This document shows positions 8,430 through 18,398 of a DNA stretch of 64,000 nucleotides, piece after piece. The notes beneath the pieces were generated by a model. That model was not told the origin of the DNA. It searched no databases and worked only from the letters and a program-made list of their open reading frames with translations. The stretch lies in contig NZ_STGD01000007.1 in assembly GCF_005222755.1 (NCBI RefSeq), positions 210,812 to 274,811 of the forward strand, read 5' to 3'. Origin of the DNA: Roseomonas sp. HF4 (GTDB taxonomy: Bacteria > Pseudomonadota > Alphaproteobacteria > Acetobacterales > Acetobacteraceae). Positions within the stretch are counted from its first letter, which is position 1. Every line of letters begins with the position of its first letter. Both the position numbers and the translations under genes were made by a program.

Positions 8430-8840
8430 TCACCCCTCGTGTGGGTCTGCGCCGTAGTGGCCGCGCCAAGCCGCGATGTCCGCGATCCAGTCGCTGCCAC
8501 GGGCGATGCGCGCGGTGTCCGACGCCGCGACGGCTCCCGCTGCGAGAGCGAGGATCGTCGTCGCCTCGCGGACCACCCGCCCGCTCTTCGTCGCGTCGTC
8601 CGGCAGAACGACGTGGCGTTCATAGGCGCGCCAGACGGAACCATCCGGACGCCGCAGCTCGACGACCTGCCGCAAGGTGCTGGCGCAAATGTCCTGGGAC
8701 CTGGACACCCGGCCCCCGACGACCGGTTCGATGACCGGCTCCCAGGGATCCGGGGCGGTCGGCGGCACATGGGCAGCGTCGCCCGACCGCGACGCGTGCG
8801 GCGTCCAGGACGGTGCGGGGCGCTGCGTATCGTCGGTCAT
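8430..8840 (-). CDS. Hypothetical protein
   Basis: 136 residues from ATG 8840. The first 50 residues are Pro/Ala/Asp-rich and likely disordered. The middle part (about 55-95) has a small hydrophilic domain with RQVVELRRPDGSVWRAY. A 20-residue Ala-rich hydrophobic stretch near residue 105 (TTILALAAGAVAA) could be a weak membrane segment. I do not recognise a family. It stands alone on the minus strand, upstream of and divergent from the flippase gene. The frame could start further upstream; I chose this ATG because earlier codons look non-coding. Confidence 0.5.
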   Translation of the reverse strand: MTDDTQRPAPSWTPHASRSGDAAHVPPTAPDPWEPVIEPVVGGRVSRSQDICASTLRQVVELRRPDGSVWRAYERHVVLPDDATKSGRVVREATTILALAAGAVAASDTARIARGSDWIADIAAWRGHYGADPHEG

Positions 8841-9039
8841 GGCTCGGTCAAGGCTCCGATCACCCTTCTTCCGATCCTCGGCTGCCCGCCCCCCCCTGGT
8901 TGTTCTCGGTTGCGCCGCAGCCATCGGTCGGAGGGGAATTCATGCGCAGCCATCGTGGCGCGACGAAGGCAACCGCGCCCTGGGTACTCGGTCGCCATGA
9001 CGAGGAACGCGCCTGGCGAGCCGGGCACGCGGCGATCCA

Positions 9040-10533
9040 TTGCGCGCTGACGCAATCGTCAGGGCCGGCTATGCGCGCGGCGCCGCCTGGGCGGTGCTCA
9101 GCGGAGGTGCATCGATCGTGCTGCCGCTCGCGGTCTTCGTCGTCTTTGCGCGAGCGCTCGGGCCGGAGGTCATAGCGCGATTCGCGCTGGCGGTGTCGCT
9201 GGCGGAGATTCTGAAGGCATGCGGCCTGCCCGGCCTCTACGAGGCGCTGCTGCACCGGCAATCGAGACCCGCACGCGGTCAAGCCGCTGCGCTGGCGGTC
9301 TTCCTCCTGATCGGCCTGCTGCTGCTGCCGCTGCATGGCGCCGCGCTCGTAGCGCTGTTTGCGGCGGCCGGCACCGATCCATCCGGCAGCGAGCTGCTGC
9401 TCCTTCTTCTGGTCGGCCTGCGGATTCCGATCGACCTCGCCTTACTCCAACCGCAAGCGGAACTCGCGCGTCGCGCGGCCTATGCGCGGCTCGCGGCGCG
9501 TGGCCTGGTCGGCAATCTCGGCGCCACCACGCTCGGCTTCGCCATCCTCGCGGCCGGGCAGCCGATGCTCGGCTTCGCAGCCTATACGCTCGGGATCTCG
9601 GTCGGCAATGCGCTGGCGACCGTTGTGGGGACTGGCACGCTCCGCCGGCCGCGATGGAACGGCGCCTGCTTGAAGGCGCTGTGGCCCGAGGGCCTAGCCG
9701 CTTCCGCCGTGCGCTTCTGCGCGACGGCGAACAACCAGCTGGATCAGCTCCTGGTGGGCGCCATCGCCGGGCCGCTGCCCTTCGCCCAGTTCAACTTCGC
9801 GAAAAGGATCGAGGCGGCCTTCGGAAGCCTCTCCGCCATCCTCGCCACCTCGCTGTTCCAGCCCGACTTCGCAGCGCGGGCGAAGGTCGCAACGCTTGCC
9901 GCCGGGCTGCGCCAAGCGCTCACCATCGTCGCAATGACCTGCGGCGCGGTGGCGGCCGGTTTCGCGGTGAGCGCCGACCTGTTCATCGGCATCCTGCTCG
10001 GGCCTGCCTGGATTGCCGCCGCGCCGGCCGCCGCGGTGCTGGCGGTCAGCGGCTATGGACGGGCGATCGGCAGCGTACATGCGGCATTGCTATCTGTCAG
10101 CGGTCGCAATGCGAGCCTGTTTCGACGCTTCGCGCTGACGATCGTCGTTGGCGCCGCGCTGATCGCCGTGGTTGCACGCTACGGGGCGCTGGCCAGCGCC
10201 CTGGCTGTCGCTGTGCAGATCCTCCTCGGCGTGGTGCTGCTGGCGGTGACGACGCGGCACGATGCCGGCGGGCAGGCGCTGCGGATCCATCTGGTACATG
10301 CGGTGCTGCCGTTCCTTGCGATGCTCGCCTTCGCGGCATCCGCCCGATGGACGGTGCTGGGTTTTGCCTGGACCGCCGATGTCCCAACCATGGGGTCGTC
10401 CATCGCCGCGATTATGGCTGCGAGCGCCGCGGCGGCGATGGTGGGATTGGCCTGCGGGGCCGCGCAGATGCGGCACGCCTGGCGTCCCGCGCCTGACGTG
10501 GTGCTCCCCGCGGAACCGGCATGGCGGACGTGA
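9040..10533 (+). CDS. Oligosaccharide flippase family protein (Wzx-like)
   Basis: 497 residues, beginning at a TTG (9040). It has about 12-14 hydrophobic segments spread over the whole length and the layout of polysaccharide-specific MOP-superfamily flippases, for example an N-terminal helix followed by VFARALGPEVIARF. It would translocate the undecaprenyl-linked EPS repeat unit across the cytoplasmic membrane. It overlaps the following glycosyltransferase gene. A second flippase-like gene is at 26.3 kb, so the cluster has two candidates. The exact start is uncertain because no upstream ATG fits. Confidence 0.82.
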   Translation: MRADAIVRAGYARGAAWAVLSGGASIVLPLAVFVVFARALGPEVIARFALAVSLAEILKACGLPGLYEALLHRQSRPARGQAAALAVFLLIGLLLLPLHGAALVALFAAAGTDPSGSELLLLLLVGLRIPIDLALLQPQAELARRAAYARLAARGLVGNLGATTLGFAILAAGQPMLGFAAYTLGISVGNALATVVGTGTLRRPRWNGACLKALWPEGLAASAVRFCATANNQLDQLLVGAIAGPLPFAQFNFAKRIEAAFGSLSAILATSLFQPDFAARAKVATLAAGLRQALTIVAMTCGAVAAGFAVSADLFIGILLGPAWIAAAPAAAVLAVSGYGRAIGSVHAALLSVSGRNASLFRRFALTIVVGAALIAVVARYGALASALAVAVQILLGVVLLAVTTRHDAGGQALRIHLVHAVLPFLAMLAFAASARWTVLGFAWTADVPTMGSSIAAIMAASAAAAMVGLACGAAQMRHAWRPAPDVVLPAEPAWRT

Positions 10534-11729
10534 TGCGGCCGTCGCCGATGCACCTTGTGTACCTGGTTCACGACCTCGGTGATCCCGCCGTCCTGCGTCG
10601 GCTCGACATGCTGCGCCCGCGCCTCGCCACAGCGGTCGTGATTGGCTTTCACCGCGCCGCGACGGCGCCGGCCGAGGTGGCAGGTTGGCCCGCCATCGGC
10701 CTCGGACAGACTGCGGATGCGCGGCTCGGCCAGCGCGTGCTGTCGGTGCTGCGCGCGCGCATGCTGTTGCGCCGGCTCCGACCGCAGCTGGCCGGCGCGA
10801 CCGTTGTGATCGCACGGCAGCTGGAGATGCTGGTCCTGGCGCGGAGCGCACGCGACCTCTACGCACGCGATGCCGTGCTGGCATACGAGTGCCTTGACAT
10901 CCACCGCCTGATGGTGGGGCGGTCGCCGGTCAGCACCGCGCTGCGCGGACTCGAAGGGCATCTGCTGCGGGGTGTCGATCTGTTGATCGTCAGTTCGCCT
11001 GCCTTCATCCGGGAGCACCTGTCCGCCGCACACGGCCTGCGCCTGCCGCCGGTCTGCCTGGTCGAGAACAAGGTCCTGCGAAGCGACCATGCCGCGCTTC
11101 CCGCGCCGGTGACGAAGCCGCCCGGGCCACCCTGGCGCATAGGATGGTATGGCGTGCTGCGATGCCGGCGCAGCCTCCTCCTCCTGGCCGCCCTGGCGCG
11201 GCAGCTACCGGGCCAGGTCGTCGTGGATCTGCGCGGTCGCCCGTCCCGCGCCGCCATCCCGGACTTCGACGCCATCGTCGCGGCGGCGCCGGGCCTGAAC
11301 TTCCTCGGCGCATATGACCGCCGGCGCGATCTGGCCGACATCTACGGCGCCGTACATTTCACCTGGGCGATCGATTTCTATGAGAGTGACGCGAACTCAC
11401 GCTGGCTGCTGCCGAACCGGCTCTATGAAGGCGGACTGCACGGCGCCGTTCCAATCGCGCTCGCAGCCGTCGAGACCGGACGCTGGCTGGCAGCGCAGGA
11501 TGCCGGCATGCTGATCGAGGAACCACTCTCTGACGCATTGCTGCGATATTTTTCCGACCTGCGACAGGACGCATATGTGATTGCCGCGGCGCGGGTCGCC
11601 AGTGTCCCGCGTGGTGCCTGGCTGGATGAAGGCCAGGACGGCGAACGACTCGCAGCGGCGTTGCGTATCCGACGCCACGCGCGGCGCCAGGCCACCTCAG
11701 CCGGTCCGTTGGAGCCGACGCCCCGCTGA
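10521..11729 (+). CDS. Glycosyltransferase-like protein
   Basis: 402 residues overlapping the end of the flippase gene. ATG 10533 (TGATG with the flippase stop) is an alternative start. The fold looks like a GT-B glycosyltransferase: an N-terminal Rossmann-like start (MHLVYLVHDLGDP), a middle segment LLIVSSPAFIREHL, a second half beginning IGWYGVLRCRRS, and near the C-terminus a conserved Asn-Arg-Leu-Tyr-Glu-Gly segment (PNRLYEGGLHGAVPIA) that corresponds to the donor-binding region of GT4-like enzymes. The donor and acceptor sugars are unknown. Its 3' end overlaps by 33 bases the end of the convergent GT4 gene. Confidence 0.75.
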   Translation: MADVMRPSPMHLVYLVHDLGDPAVLRRLDMLRPRLATAVVIGFHRAATAPAEVAGWPAIGLGQTADARLGQRVLSVLRARMLLRRLRPQLAGATVVIARQLEMLVLARSARDLYARDAVLAYECLDIHRLMVGRSPVSTALRGLEGHLLRGVDLLIVSSPAFIREHLSAAHGLRLPPVCLVENKVLRSDHAALPAPVTKPPGPPWRIGWYGVLRCRRSLLLLAALARQLPGQVVVDLRGRPSRAAIPDFDAIVAAAPGLNFLGAYDRRRDLADIYGAVHFTWAIDFYESDANSRWLLPNRLYEGGLHGAVPIALAAVETGRWLAAQDAGMLIEEPLSDALLRYFSDLRQDAYVIAAARVASVPRGAWLDEGQDGERLAAALRIRRHARRQATSAGPLEPTPR

Positions 11730-12827
11730 GCGATCGGGAACGACGATCGACCCCGCAACCAGCTTCTCCAGCCGATCGCAATAACCCTCGAGGCTATGGC
11801 TCGCCTCGATCCCGGCGCGCGCGTTCCGCCCCATCGCGGCCGCCGCCTCCGGATGGTCGAGCAGGTGGCGGATGGTTGAACGCAGACCCTTCACATCGTG
11901 CGGTTGCGTGAACAGGCCAGTGATGCCCGGCACGAGAAAATCGGGCGGTACCTCGGTGCGTGTCGCAACCACGGCGCGGCTCATCGCCATCGCCTCGGCG
12001 ATGACGGCGTAGCCGCAGGCATGCCTTGCCGGATGCAAGGGCACGACGACGAAGCGCGCGCGGCGATAGAGTTCCCGCAGGCCGGCATAGTCTCCGTAGG
12101 ACCGGATCTCGACATTCGCGGGCCATTGCGTGGGAACACCGGCGGCCGCGACCGGAACCCAGGTGCTGTCGGCGGCGATCCGGAGATCCACCGGGAGCTC
12201 GCGTGTCGCAGCGGCCAGCGTCGTGTAGTCGCGATTGGCCGCGCCCGCGCTGGCGATCGGCCCATCATGCGCGAAGGGAGCACCGGCAAAGTAGTGCGTA
12301 TCCACGCCGTATCCGGTGGCGTGGCACCGCGCATCCGGAATGCCGAGGACGGATTGCGTACGCGCGCGCAGGGATTCAGACAGGCAGTGAAAGTGCACGT
12401 GCCCAAGGCGCCGCAGCACGGGCGCCAGCAACCGAAGCTTCCGCGACTCCAGGTGATGCCCGTGGAACATCATATGGATCGGAATGCGGGATCGCCGCGT
12501 GAGGGACAGGAGGGCGAGCGGGATCCCGATATCCTCCCCCGATGCAAGGATCGCGTCGAAGCCGTGCGCGCGCTCCAGCACGAGCGCCGCAAGGCCCAGG
12601 CGGGGCCATCCGAGCCGGCGCAACAGCTTCGGGATGCGCCCGCCCTCCTTCCCAGGCGACGAAAGGGACAGCAATTCGCCGCCGAAGCGCGCCAGGAAGG
12701 CCTGGAACTCCGCGCGCGGGCGCGGCGCCTCGTTCGCGGATCGCGGCGGGTGGGCGCCGGACAGCACCCAGGCATAGCGCGGCGATGCCATGCGCGTGCT
12801 GCCCGTCTCCGATCCGCATTCGTCCAT
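11697..12827 (-). CDS. Glycosyltransferase family 4 protein
   Basis: 376 residues from ATG 12827, whose A is shared with the stop of the upstream ligase gene (TGATG). The C-terminal half has the GT4 donor-site pattern HACGYAVIAEAMAMSRAVVAT with the conserved Glu pair, then an ITGLFTQPHD loop. The N-terminal half contains IPIHMMFHGHH and YGVDTHYFAG motifs. It is a retaining GT-B glycosyltransferase expected at the cytoplasmic face of the membrane, adding one sugar to the EPS repeat unit. An internal ATG at 12791 (MASPRYAWVL) is a possible alternative start closer to the first beta strand. Confidence 0.85.
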   Translation of the reverse strand: MDECGSETGSTRMASPRYAWVLSGAHPPRSANEAPRPRAEFQAFLARFGGELLSLSSPGKEGGRIPKLLRRLGWPRLGLAALVLERAHGFDAILASGEDIGIPLALLSLTRRSRIPIHMMFHGHHLESRKLRLLAPVLRRLGHVHFHCLSESLRARTQSVLGIPDARCHATGYGVDTHYFAGAPFAHDGPIASAGAANRDYTTLAAATRELPVDLRIAADSTWVPVAAAGVPTQWPANVEIRSYGDYAGLRELYRRARFVVVPLHPARHACGYAVIAEAMAMSRAVVATRTEVPPDFLVPGITGLFTQPHDVKGLRSTIRHLLDHPEAAAAMGRNARAGIEASHSLEGYCDRLEKLVAGSIVVPDRSAGRRLQRTG

Positions 12828-14143
12828 CAGAGGCACGCGCGTGGCTGCCGCTGCACGGGTGCGCGCCAGGACAGGAGCGGCTCCCGGCTGCGCGTGGCGC
12901 CCGATCGCGCGACGCGGGCGTAGTCGGCCCCATAGGCGGCAATGACGAAGAGCAGGAAGGTCCCGATTGCAAAGGGGTAGGGTGCGTCCACCTCGCCGAA
13001 GGTGCGGGCGACGAGGCAAAAGAGCGCAGCGACAAGCGCAGCAGTGGCCGGCGTTCGGTCCGCCATCGCCAGGCGCAGCATGCGCTGGACCGCGAACGCG
13101 ATTGTGAGCAGCAGCGCAGCAACGCCAAGCCACCCGACCTCGACCGCGAATTCCAGCACCGTATTGTGGAAGTGGAACCCCATGCGAGAGCCGATCCCGA
13201 AATCCCGCCAGATCGATTCCACCAACGGGTCCCCCTGCAGCCAGAAGGCGTAGTAGCCGGTACCAAGCAGCGGACGCTTGTCGATCTCGGCCCAGGCAGT
13301 CCGCCACAGAACGGTGCGACCCGTCAGCGTGGCGTCCTTGCCGAGCACTTCGGTCACGAAGCCCGTCATCGCCTCGCCCAGCGTGCCGTTCATCGCGAGT
13401 ACCAGGACGACCACGACCGCCGGTGCGGCGAGAACGCCGAGGCTCGCCCCCAGCAGCAGGCGCTCGCGCGACCGCAATCTCGCGAAGATGGCCGTGAGCA
13501 CCAGCACGCCGAGGGACGCGATGGTGGTCAGCAGCGCACCGGCTGAGCGCGCCATGAGCAGCAGCGGAATGCTCAGCAGGAAGGACACCACGGCGAGCAG
13601 CCTGAACGGCCTGCCCTGGCCGCGATCCATCAGTACCGCGGCGGAGAAGATCGCGAGCAGCGACATGAACAGGGCCATCGTGTTCTTGCCCGCGAAGATG
13701 CCCAGGAACACGGTGGCTCCGGTCATGCCATCCACGCCGTAGCGGCCGAAGGCGAGCGACAGCAGGGCACCGAACAGCAGGCTGACCGACATTGCCGAGA
13801 CGAAGGCGCGCGGCCGAAGGAAGCCCGCCGCCAACGAGGCGATTCCGACGGTCAGCAGCAACTGGACCGCCGCCCGCAACGTGACCTGGGGCGCTTGCGA
13901 CCACACCACCGAAAGCAGCGCGACGGCCGGCACGACCCAGATCCCGGCCGAGCGGAACACGAGGCGCATGCACAGGCTGGCATGCGGCGCCACGACCAGG
14001 CCCCAGGCCAGGAGAAACAGCAGTGCGCCCAGCGAGGACCCGCCGAGCGTGACGATCAACCCGATGACGCTCAGGACTGTCGCCAGCCACGCCAGGTCGG
14101 CCGCGGGCCCGTCGCGGCCGGTGTCGAGGCAATGCTGACGCAT
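12827..14143 (-). CDS. O-antigen ligase / EPS polymerase family membrane protein (Wzy_C)
   Basis: 438 residues with about 11-12 transmembrane segments and the Wzy_C-type motif region: a long periplasmic loop containing GRTVLWRTAWAEI, GTGYYAFW and FHFHNTVLEFAVEVGWLG. Proteins of this family either polymerise repeat units or ligate polymer. In this EPS locus, which has no lipid A-core genes in view, a Wzy/ExoQ-like polymerase is more likely. ATG 14143 has GAGAGGA 8 bases upstream. It is followed with a one-base overlap by the GT4 gene. The 112-base gap to the histidine kinase gene should contain its promoter. Confidence 0.85.
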   Translation of the reverse strand: MRQHCLDTGRDGPAADLAWLATVLSVIGLIVTLGGSSLGALLFLLAWGLVVAPHASLCMRLVFRSAGIWVVPAVALLSVVWSQAPQVTLRAAVQLLLTVGIASLAAGFLRPRAFVSAMSVSLLFGALLSLAFGRYGVDGMTGATVFLGIFAGKNTMALFMSLLAIFSAAVLMDRGQGRPFRLLAVVSFLLSIPLLLMARSAGALLTTIASLGVLVLTAIFARLRSRERLLLGASLGVLAAPAVVVVLVLAMNGTLGEAMTGFVTEVLGKDATLTGRTVLWRTAWAEIDKRPLLGTGYYAFWLQGDPLVESIWRDFGIGSRMGFHFHNTVLEFAVEVGWLGVAALLLTIAFAVQRMLRLAMADRTPATAALVAALFCLVARTFGEVDAPYPFAIGTFLLFVIAAYGADYARVARSGATRSREPLLSWRAPVQRQPRACL

Positions 14144-14255
14144 GAAATCGTCCTCTCCGCCGACGGGCGCGGCCTTGGCGATGGGCGGGCAGCCAGCGCC
14201 CTTCCCGACCTCAATGCCGGCGGGGCGTCAGGGTTTCCTGCTGAGCATCCGGGAG

Positions 14256-17200
14256 TCAGATGCCGGGTGGCGCAGAAGATTCGGTCGGCGATGGCTCGGG
14301 CGCGCGAAGCAGGCTGCGGATGGCGCGCGCCAAGTCCTCGAGCTTCGCCGGCTTGTGCAGTCGCACGCAGTTCGGCAGGGCGATGTCGCGCAGCGTTGCG
14401 GGCGATATATCGCCCGTCAGGATCACGGCCGGGATCCGCTGCCGCAGCCGCTCGCGCAGGGTCACCGCGACCTCGGGACCATCCATGCCGTTCGGGAGGT
14501 TGTAGTCCGCCAGCAGGAGATCCGGTCGGAGCGCTCCCTCCGTCACCAGCTTCAACGCGCTGACGCCATCGCGCGCGGTTTCCGCGCGAAATCCCTCCTG
14601 CAGCAGGAAGAATTTCAGGGCATCGCACAACTCGGGGTCATCCTCGACGACGAGGATGGTGGCGCCTTGAGAGACGTCTTTCGCCGCGTCGACCGCCTTC
14701 GGCGCTGCGTGAACGGGTGGCGGATCCGCCTCCGCAGACGGTAGCGCAACTTCGATCGTGAAGCACGAACCCTTGCCGACCCGCGAGCGAACTCCGATCC
14801 GGCCGCCCAGCAGCGCCGCCATGCGCCGCGCGATCGAGAGACCGAGGCCAAGCCCCCGGCCGCGCTCGCGTGCAGGGTTCGCGAGTTGGTGGTACTCGTC
14901 GAAGATCGTATCGGTGGCTTCGTCGGGGATACCGATACCGGTATCCCATACCTCGATACGAAGGTTCCTGCCACGTCGGCGGCATCCGAGCAGGACCTTT
15001 CCGCGCGTGGTGAACTTCAGTGCATTCGCGAGAAGGTTGCGCAGGATCTGCTCGAGCAGCCGCGGGTCGCTGTCGATCTTGAGGCTGCAGGGCACGACGC
15101 GCAGTTCCAGCCCTTGGGCCTCGGCGAGATAGGTGAATTCATTCCTCAACTGCTCGAACACGGCGTTGATGGGGAAGCGCACGATTTCGGGCCGAATGGT
15201 GCCGGCCTCGATCTGGTTGATGTCGAGCAGCGTGTTGAGCATGCCCGACATCGCGCCCAGCGTTTCGCCCAGGCGGGTGACGAACTTCCTTGCATCCTCG
15301 CTCTCGACTGTCCTGGCCAGCAGTCCCTGAAGCAGCGAGAGCGTCTGCAGCGGCTGACGCAGATCATGGCTGGCGGCTGCGAGGAAGCGCGACTTCAAGG
15401 CATTTGCCAGTTCCGCCTGCCGCTTCGCTTCCTCCAGCGCCTCGGCGGCGCGCTTGCGTTCGGTGATGTCGACGAAGGTGATGACGACGCCTTCCACTCC
15501 GCCACCCTCGGTCCGGTACGGCAGGATCCGGCGGAGCAACCATGAATCCTTCGCACCCGTGATTTCCCGCTCCAGCGCCGCGTGCGACTGCAGTACCGTC
15601 CGGGCGTCGGTCAGCAGGTCCGGATCCGCGGCCAGCAGCTTCAGGTCCCTGAGCGGCCGGCCGATATCGCCGGGGATCACGCTGACCACGTCCTTGGTGG
15701 CCGGGGTGAAGAAGCGGATTCTCAGCGCGCTATCGAGGAACAGCGTCGCGACATCGGTGCTGTAGAGCACGTTCTGCAGGTCGTTGGACGTCGTGCGCTG
15801 CCGCTCGAGCGTTTCCTGCAGCTGGGTGTTGAGGGCCGTCAGCTCCTCGTTCAGGGATTGCAGCTCTTCCTTGGAGGTGAGCAGCTCCTCATTCGCCGAC
15901 TGATACTCCTCGCTGGCCGACAGCGCTTCCTCATTGATCGCCTTCAGTTCCTCGTTCGAAATCTCGAGGTTGTGGATCGCGCCCTGCAGCTCCGCGCGCG
16001 TCGCGTCCAGGTCGTGCTGCAACTCAGCCAGGTTGGGCTGGTCCTTCGGCGCGGCTGCGCCGTCGTTCTTCTGCGTTGCCTTCGGCTCCTCCACGAAGCA
16101 GACCAGCAGCAGCTCCTCGGTGTCGCGCCGCGCCGGCTGGACGTCGATGCTGAAATGGAGCGTCTGACCGTTGTGCTTCACCTGGCCGCCGGAAACCACG
16201 ACCCGCGCCTTGTCCTGATTGACCTTCTGGATCGCTGCTCTGAGCTTCGTGCGCACGCCGCGCGGCGCCATCGCCAGCAGGTCCTGTGTCGGCGGCCCGG
16301 AGGGCACGCGCAGGAAGCGCTCGGTCGGCCCCAACGAGTAGAGGCATTCCTGCTTGTGATCGATGAGCACCGCCGCGGGGGCGAAGGCGTCCATGATCAT
16401 CCGGCGGCAAAGCTCGGCATAGCTGGCGCTGCGCGCCGCTGTGTGTCCCTTCTCGGGTGCCGGGCCCGCACGCTCGCCAATGCCGGGACGAATCAGGAAG
16501 TCCAGTTCGCCCGGCCGTCTGCGACCGACATGCCTGTAGACGCGCGCCGCCTTGGATACGGGCTCGAAGCGGCCGCCAACGCTGCCGACGGTCTCTGCGT
16601 TGCCGAGCAGGAGGATGCCGTCCTTGCGCAGGGCGAAGTGGAACAATGCGATGACCTTCGCCTGCGCTTCGGGGCTCAGGTAGATCAGGAGATTGCGGCA
16701 GGACACCATGTCGAGGCGCGAGAACGGCGCGTCGGCCAGCACGTCCTGGACCGTGAAGATGATCATGGCGCGCAGCTCGGGCGTGACCCGGTAGGAATTT
16801 CCCTCCTTGATGAAGAAGCGCGAGAGCCGTTCGGGTGAAACGTCCGCGGCGATCGCTTCCGGGTAGAGGCCGTCCCGCGCACTCGCCACCGCGTCGGCAT
16901 CGGCATCGGAGGCGAAGATCTGGATCCTCACGTTGCGTTGCGTCGCCGCGATTTGCTCGCGGAACAGCATCGCGAGGGAATAGGCCTCCTCCCCGGTGCT
17001 GCACCCCGGAACCCAGACCCGCATGGGCTGATCGACCGGCTGTCGCTCGACCAGGTCGGGGATGACGTGCTCGGCGAGGTACTCGAAGACCTGCTGGTCG
17101 CGGAAGAAGCTGGTGACGTGGATGAGCAGGTCCTTGGAAAGCAATTCGAGTTCGGCCGGATTGCTGCGCAGGAGTTCGAGATACCGGTCCTCGGCGCCGA

Positions 17201-17987
17201 TCTCGAATTCGGCCATCGCCATCCGCCGCGCGATCCGTCGCCGCAACGTGCCGGGCTTGTAGAGGGAGAAGTCGTGCGGCGTCTTCTCGCGCAGCAACGC
17301 GACGATCTCGGGCACATGGTCTCGCGCCGGCCCGTCCGGCGTCGCCAGAATGGGCCCGGACGTCGGCGCTCCTCGCCGCTGATACTCGAGCAGTGCGGTC
17401 GGGATGTCGGCCACCAAGCGCACCAGATCGACCGCGCCGGTGTCGATGGCGCTGCGCGGCATGCCGTCGAACGCGGCCTCCTCGGGGTCCTGCGCGATGA
17501 CCAGCCCGCCCGCGTTCCTGACGGCGGCGATGCCGAGGCTGCCGTCCGTCCCCGTGCCCGACAGGACCACGCAGGCAGCCTGGATGCCGGCTTCCGCGGC
17601 GAGCGAATGCAGCAGGAAGTCGAACGGAAGGCGCGCGCCGTGCCGCGCCTGCGGATCGGAAAGATGCAGGACGCCCTGACCGACGGACAGGTAGGCGCCA
17701 GGCGGGATGACATAGAGGTGGTCAGGTGCGATCGGCATGCCGTCTCGCGCCTGCAGCACCGTCAGGGGGGTGTGCGGCGCGAGTAGTTCGACCAACATGC
17801 TCTCATGCACCGGATCGAGGTGCTGGACCAGGATGAGGGCCATGCCGGACCCACCGGGCATGGCATGGAGAAGGTTCCTGCAGGCATCGAGGCCGCCGGC
17901 CGAAGCGCCGATCGCGACGATCAGGAGCCTCCCGTCGTCATCCGCCCGTTGCTCCGCCGAAGCCGGGCCAAGCGGGGGCCGCGGCAT
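14256..17987 (-). CDS. CheB-CheR-PAS hybrid histidine kinase with receiver domain
   Basis: 1243 residues with domains in this order. CheB methylesterase at about 20-205 has its catalytic residues intact (S29 in IGASAGG, H56, D148 in GTGTDG). CheR methyltransferase at about 225-480 has SAM motif VPGCSTGEEAY. A long coiled coil rich in NEEL repeats spans about 650-735. A PAS domain lies at 735-845. HisKA has H874 in SHDLRQPL. HATPase has N987 and the WDTGIGIP G-box. A C-terminal receiver has D1161 in LADYNLP. No transmembrane segment is visible, so it is a cytoplasmic sensor. No cheA, MCP or other chemotaxis gene is nearby, so it probably signals to the stress or EPS network and not to flagella. 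The divergent receiver gene at 18.4 kb is a plausible partner. Confidence 0.92.
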   Translation of the reverse strand: MPRPPLGPASAEQRADDDGRLLIVAIGASAGGLDACRNLLHAMPGGSGMALILVQHLDPVHESMLVELLAPHTPLTVLQARDGMPIAPDHLYVIPPGAYLSVGQGVLHLSDPQARHGARLPFDFLLHSLAAEAGIQAACVVLSGTGTDGSLGIAAVRNAGGLVIAQDPEEAAFDGMPRSAIDTGAVDLVRLVADIPTALLEYQRRGAPTSGPILATPDGPARDHVPEIVALLREKTPHDFSLYKPGTLRRRIARRMAMAEFEIGAEDRYLELLRSNPAELELLSKDLLIHVTSFFRDQQVFEYLAEHVIPDLVERQPVDQPMRVWVPGCSTGEEAYSLAMLFREQIAATQRNVRIQIFASDADADAVASARDGLYPEAIAADVSPERLSRFFIKEGNSYRVTPELRAMIIFTVQDVLADAPFSRLDMVSCRNLLIYLSPEAQAKVIALFHFALRKDGILLLGNAETVGSVGGRFEPVSKAARVYRHVGRRRPGELDFLIRPGIGERAGPAPEKGHTAARSASYAELCRRMIMDAFAPAAVLIDHKQECLYSLGPTERFLRVPSGPPTQDLLAMAPRGVRTKLRAAIQKVNQDKARVVVSGGQVKHNGQTLHFSIDVQPARRDTEELLLVCFVEEPKATQKNDGAAAPKDQPNLAELQHDLDATRAELQGAIHNLEISNEELKAINEEALSASEEYQSANEELLTSKEELQSLNEELTALNTQLQETLERQRTTSNDLQNVLYSTDVATLFLDSALRIRFFTPATKDVVSVIPGDIGRPLRDLKLLAADPDLLTDARTVLQSHAALEREITGAKDSWLLRRILPYRTEGGGVEGVVITFVDITERKRAAEALEEAKRQAELANALKSRFLAAASHDLRQPLQTLSLLQGLLARTVESEDARKFVTRLGETLGAMSGMLNTLLDINQIEAGTIRPEIVRFPINAVFEQLRNEFTYLAEAQGLELRVVPCSLKIDSDPRLLEQILRNLLANALKFTTRGKVLLGCRRRGRNLRIEVWDTGIGIPDEATDTIFDEYHQLANPARERGRGLGLGLSIARRMAALLGGRIGVRSRVGKGSCFTIEVALPSAEADPPPVHAAPKAVDAAKDVSQGATILVVEDDPELCDALKFFLLQEGFRAETARDGVSALKLVTEGALRPDLLLADYNLPNGMDGPEVAVTLRERLRQRIPAVILTGDISPATLRDIALPNCVRLHKPAKLEDLARAIRSLLRAPEPSPTESSAPPGI

Positions 17988-18398
17988 TGCGGCCTTTGCC
18001 TCGTGCGATCGGATTGTGGGATGCCGGGTGGGGTGCTTCAGGACGTCCTCGCATCACCATGTTGGATGGACAGCAGGCCAGCATGCCGATCTCCGGCGCC
18101 GCCAGCCTCCGCGAAACTGATGGATACCATCAATCTGGGCGGCGATCTGAATGCATTCGTGTAGGCTCGTCGGAGATTTCTTCCTGGTGCCAGCACCTGC
18201 ACTGAGGCGTGAGGCGTGGTTTGCGATATAGTGCCCCGGCTTCGGCCTCGGCCCGCCGCAGCCGCCGGGGACCGGAATGAAGGATCGACGCAACAATTCC
18301 GCGCATTGGGACCGCGACACCTGTCGTGTCCTGGGTGCATCAGGAGGCCGCATGACGACATGGGTGCAAACGGGCGCGGCGCCGGGCGGAAGCCGCTG
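17988..18398. promoter_or_regulatory. Divergent intergenic region between hybrid kinase and receiver gene
   Basis: About 410 bases between two divergent signalling genes, so it must contain both promoters. AGGAGG at 18342-18347 precedes ATG 18352, which opens a 15-codon ORF (to 18399) ending in TGATG with the receiver start. The same site lies 12 bases before an in-frame ATG at 18360 that would lengthen the receiver by 13 residues. I see no clear operator repeats. Confidence 0.4.

Noticed and set aside
12829..14132. N-terminal extension of the GT4 gene to 811 codons
   Set aside because: The extension is an out-of-frame reading of the O-antigen ligase gene; the GT4 gene starts at the TGATG junction at 12827.
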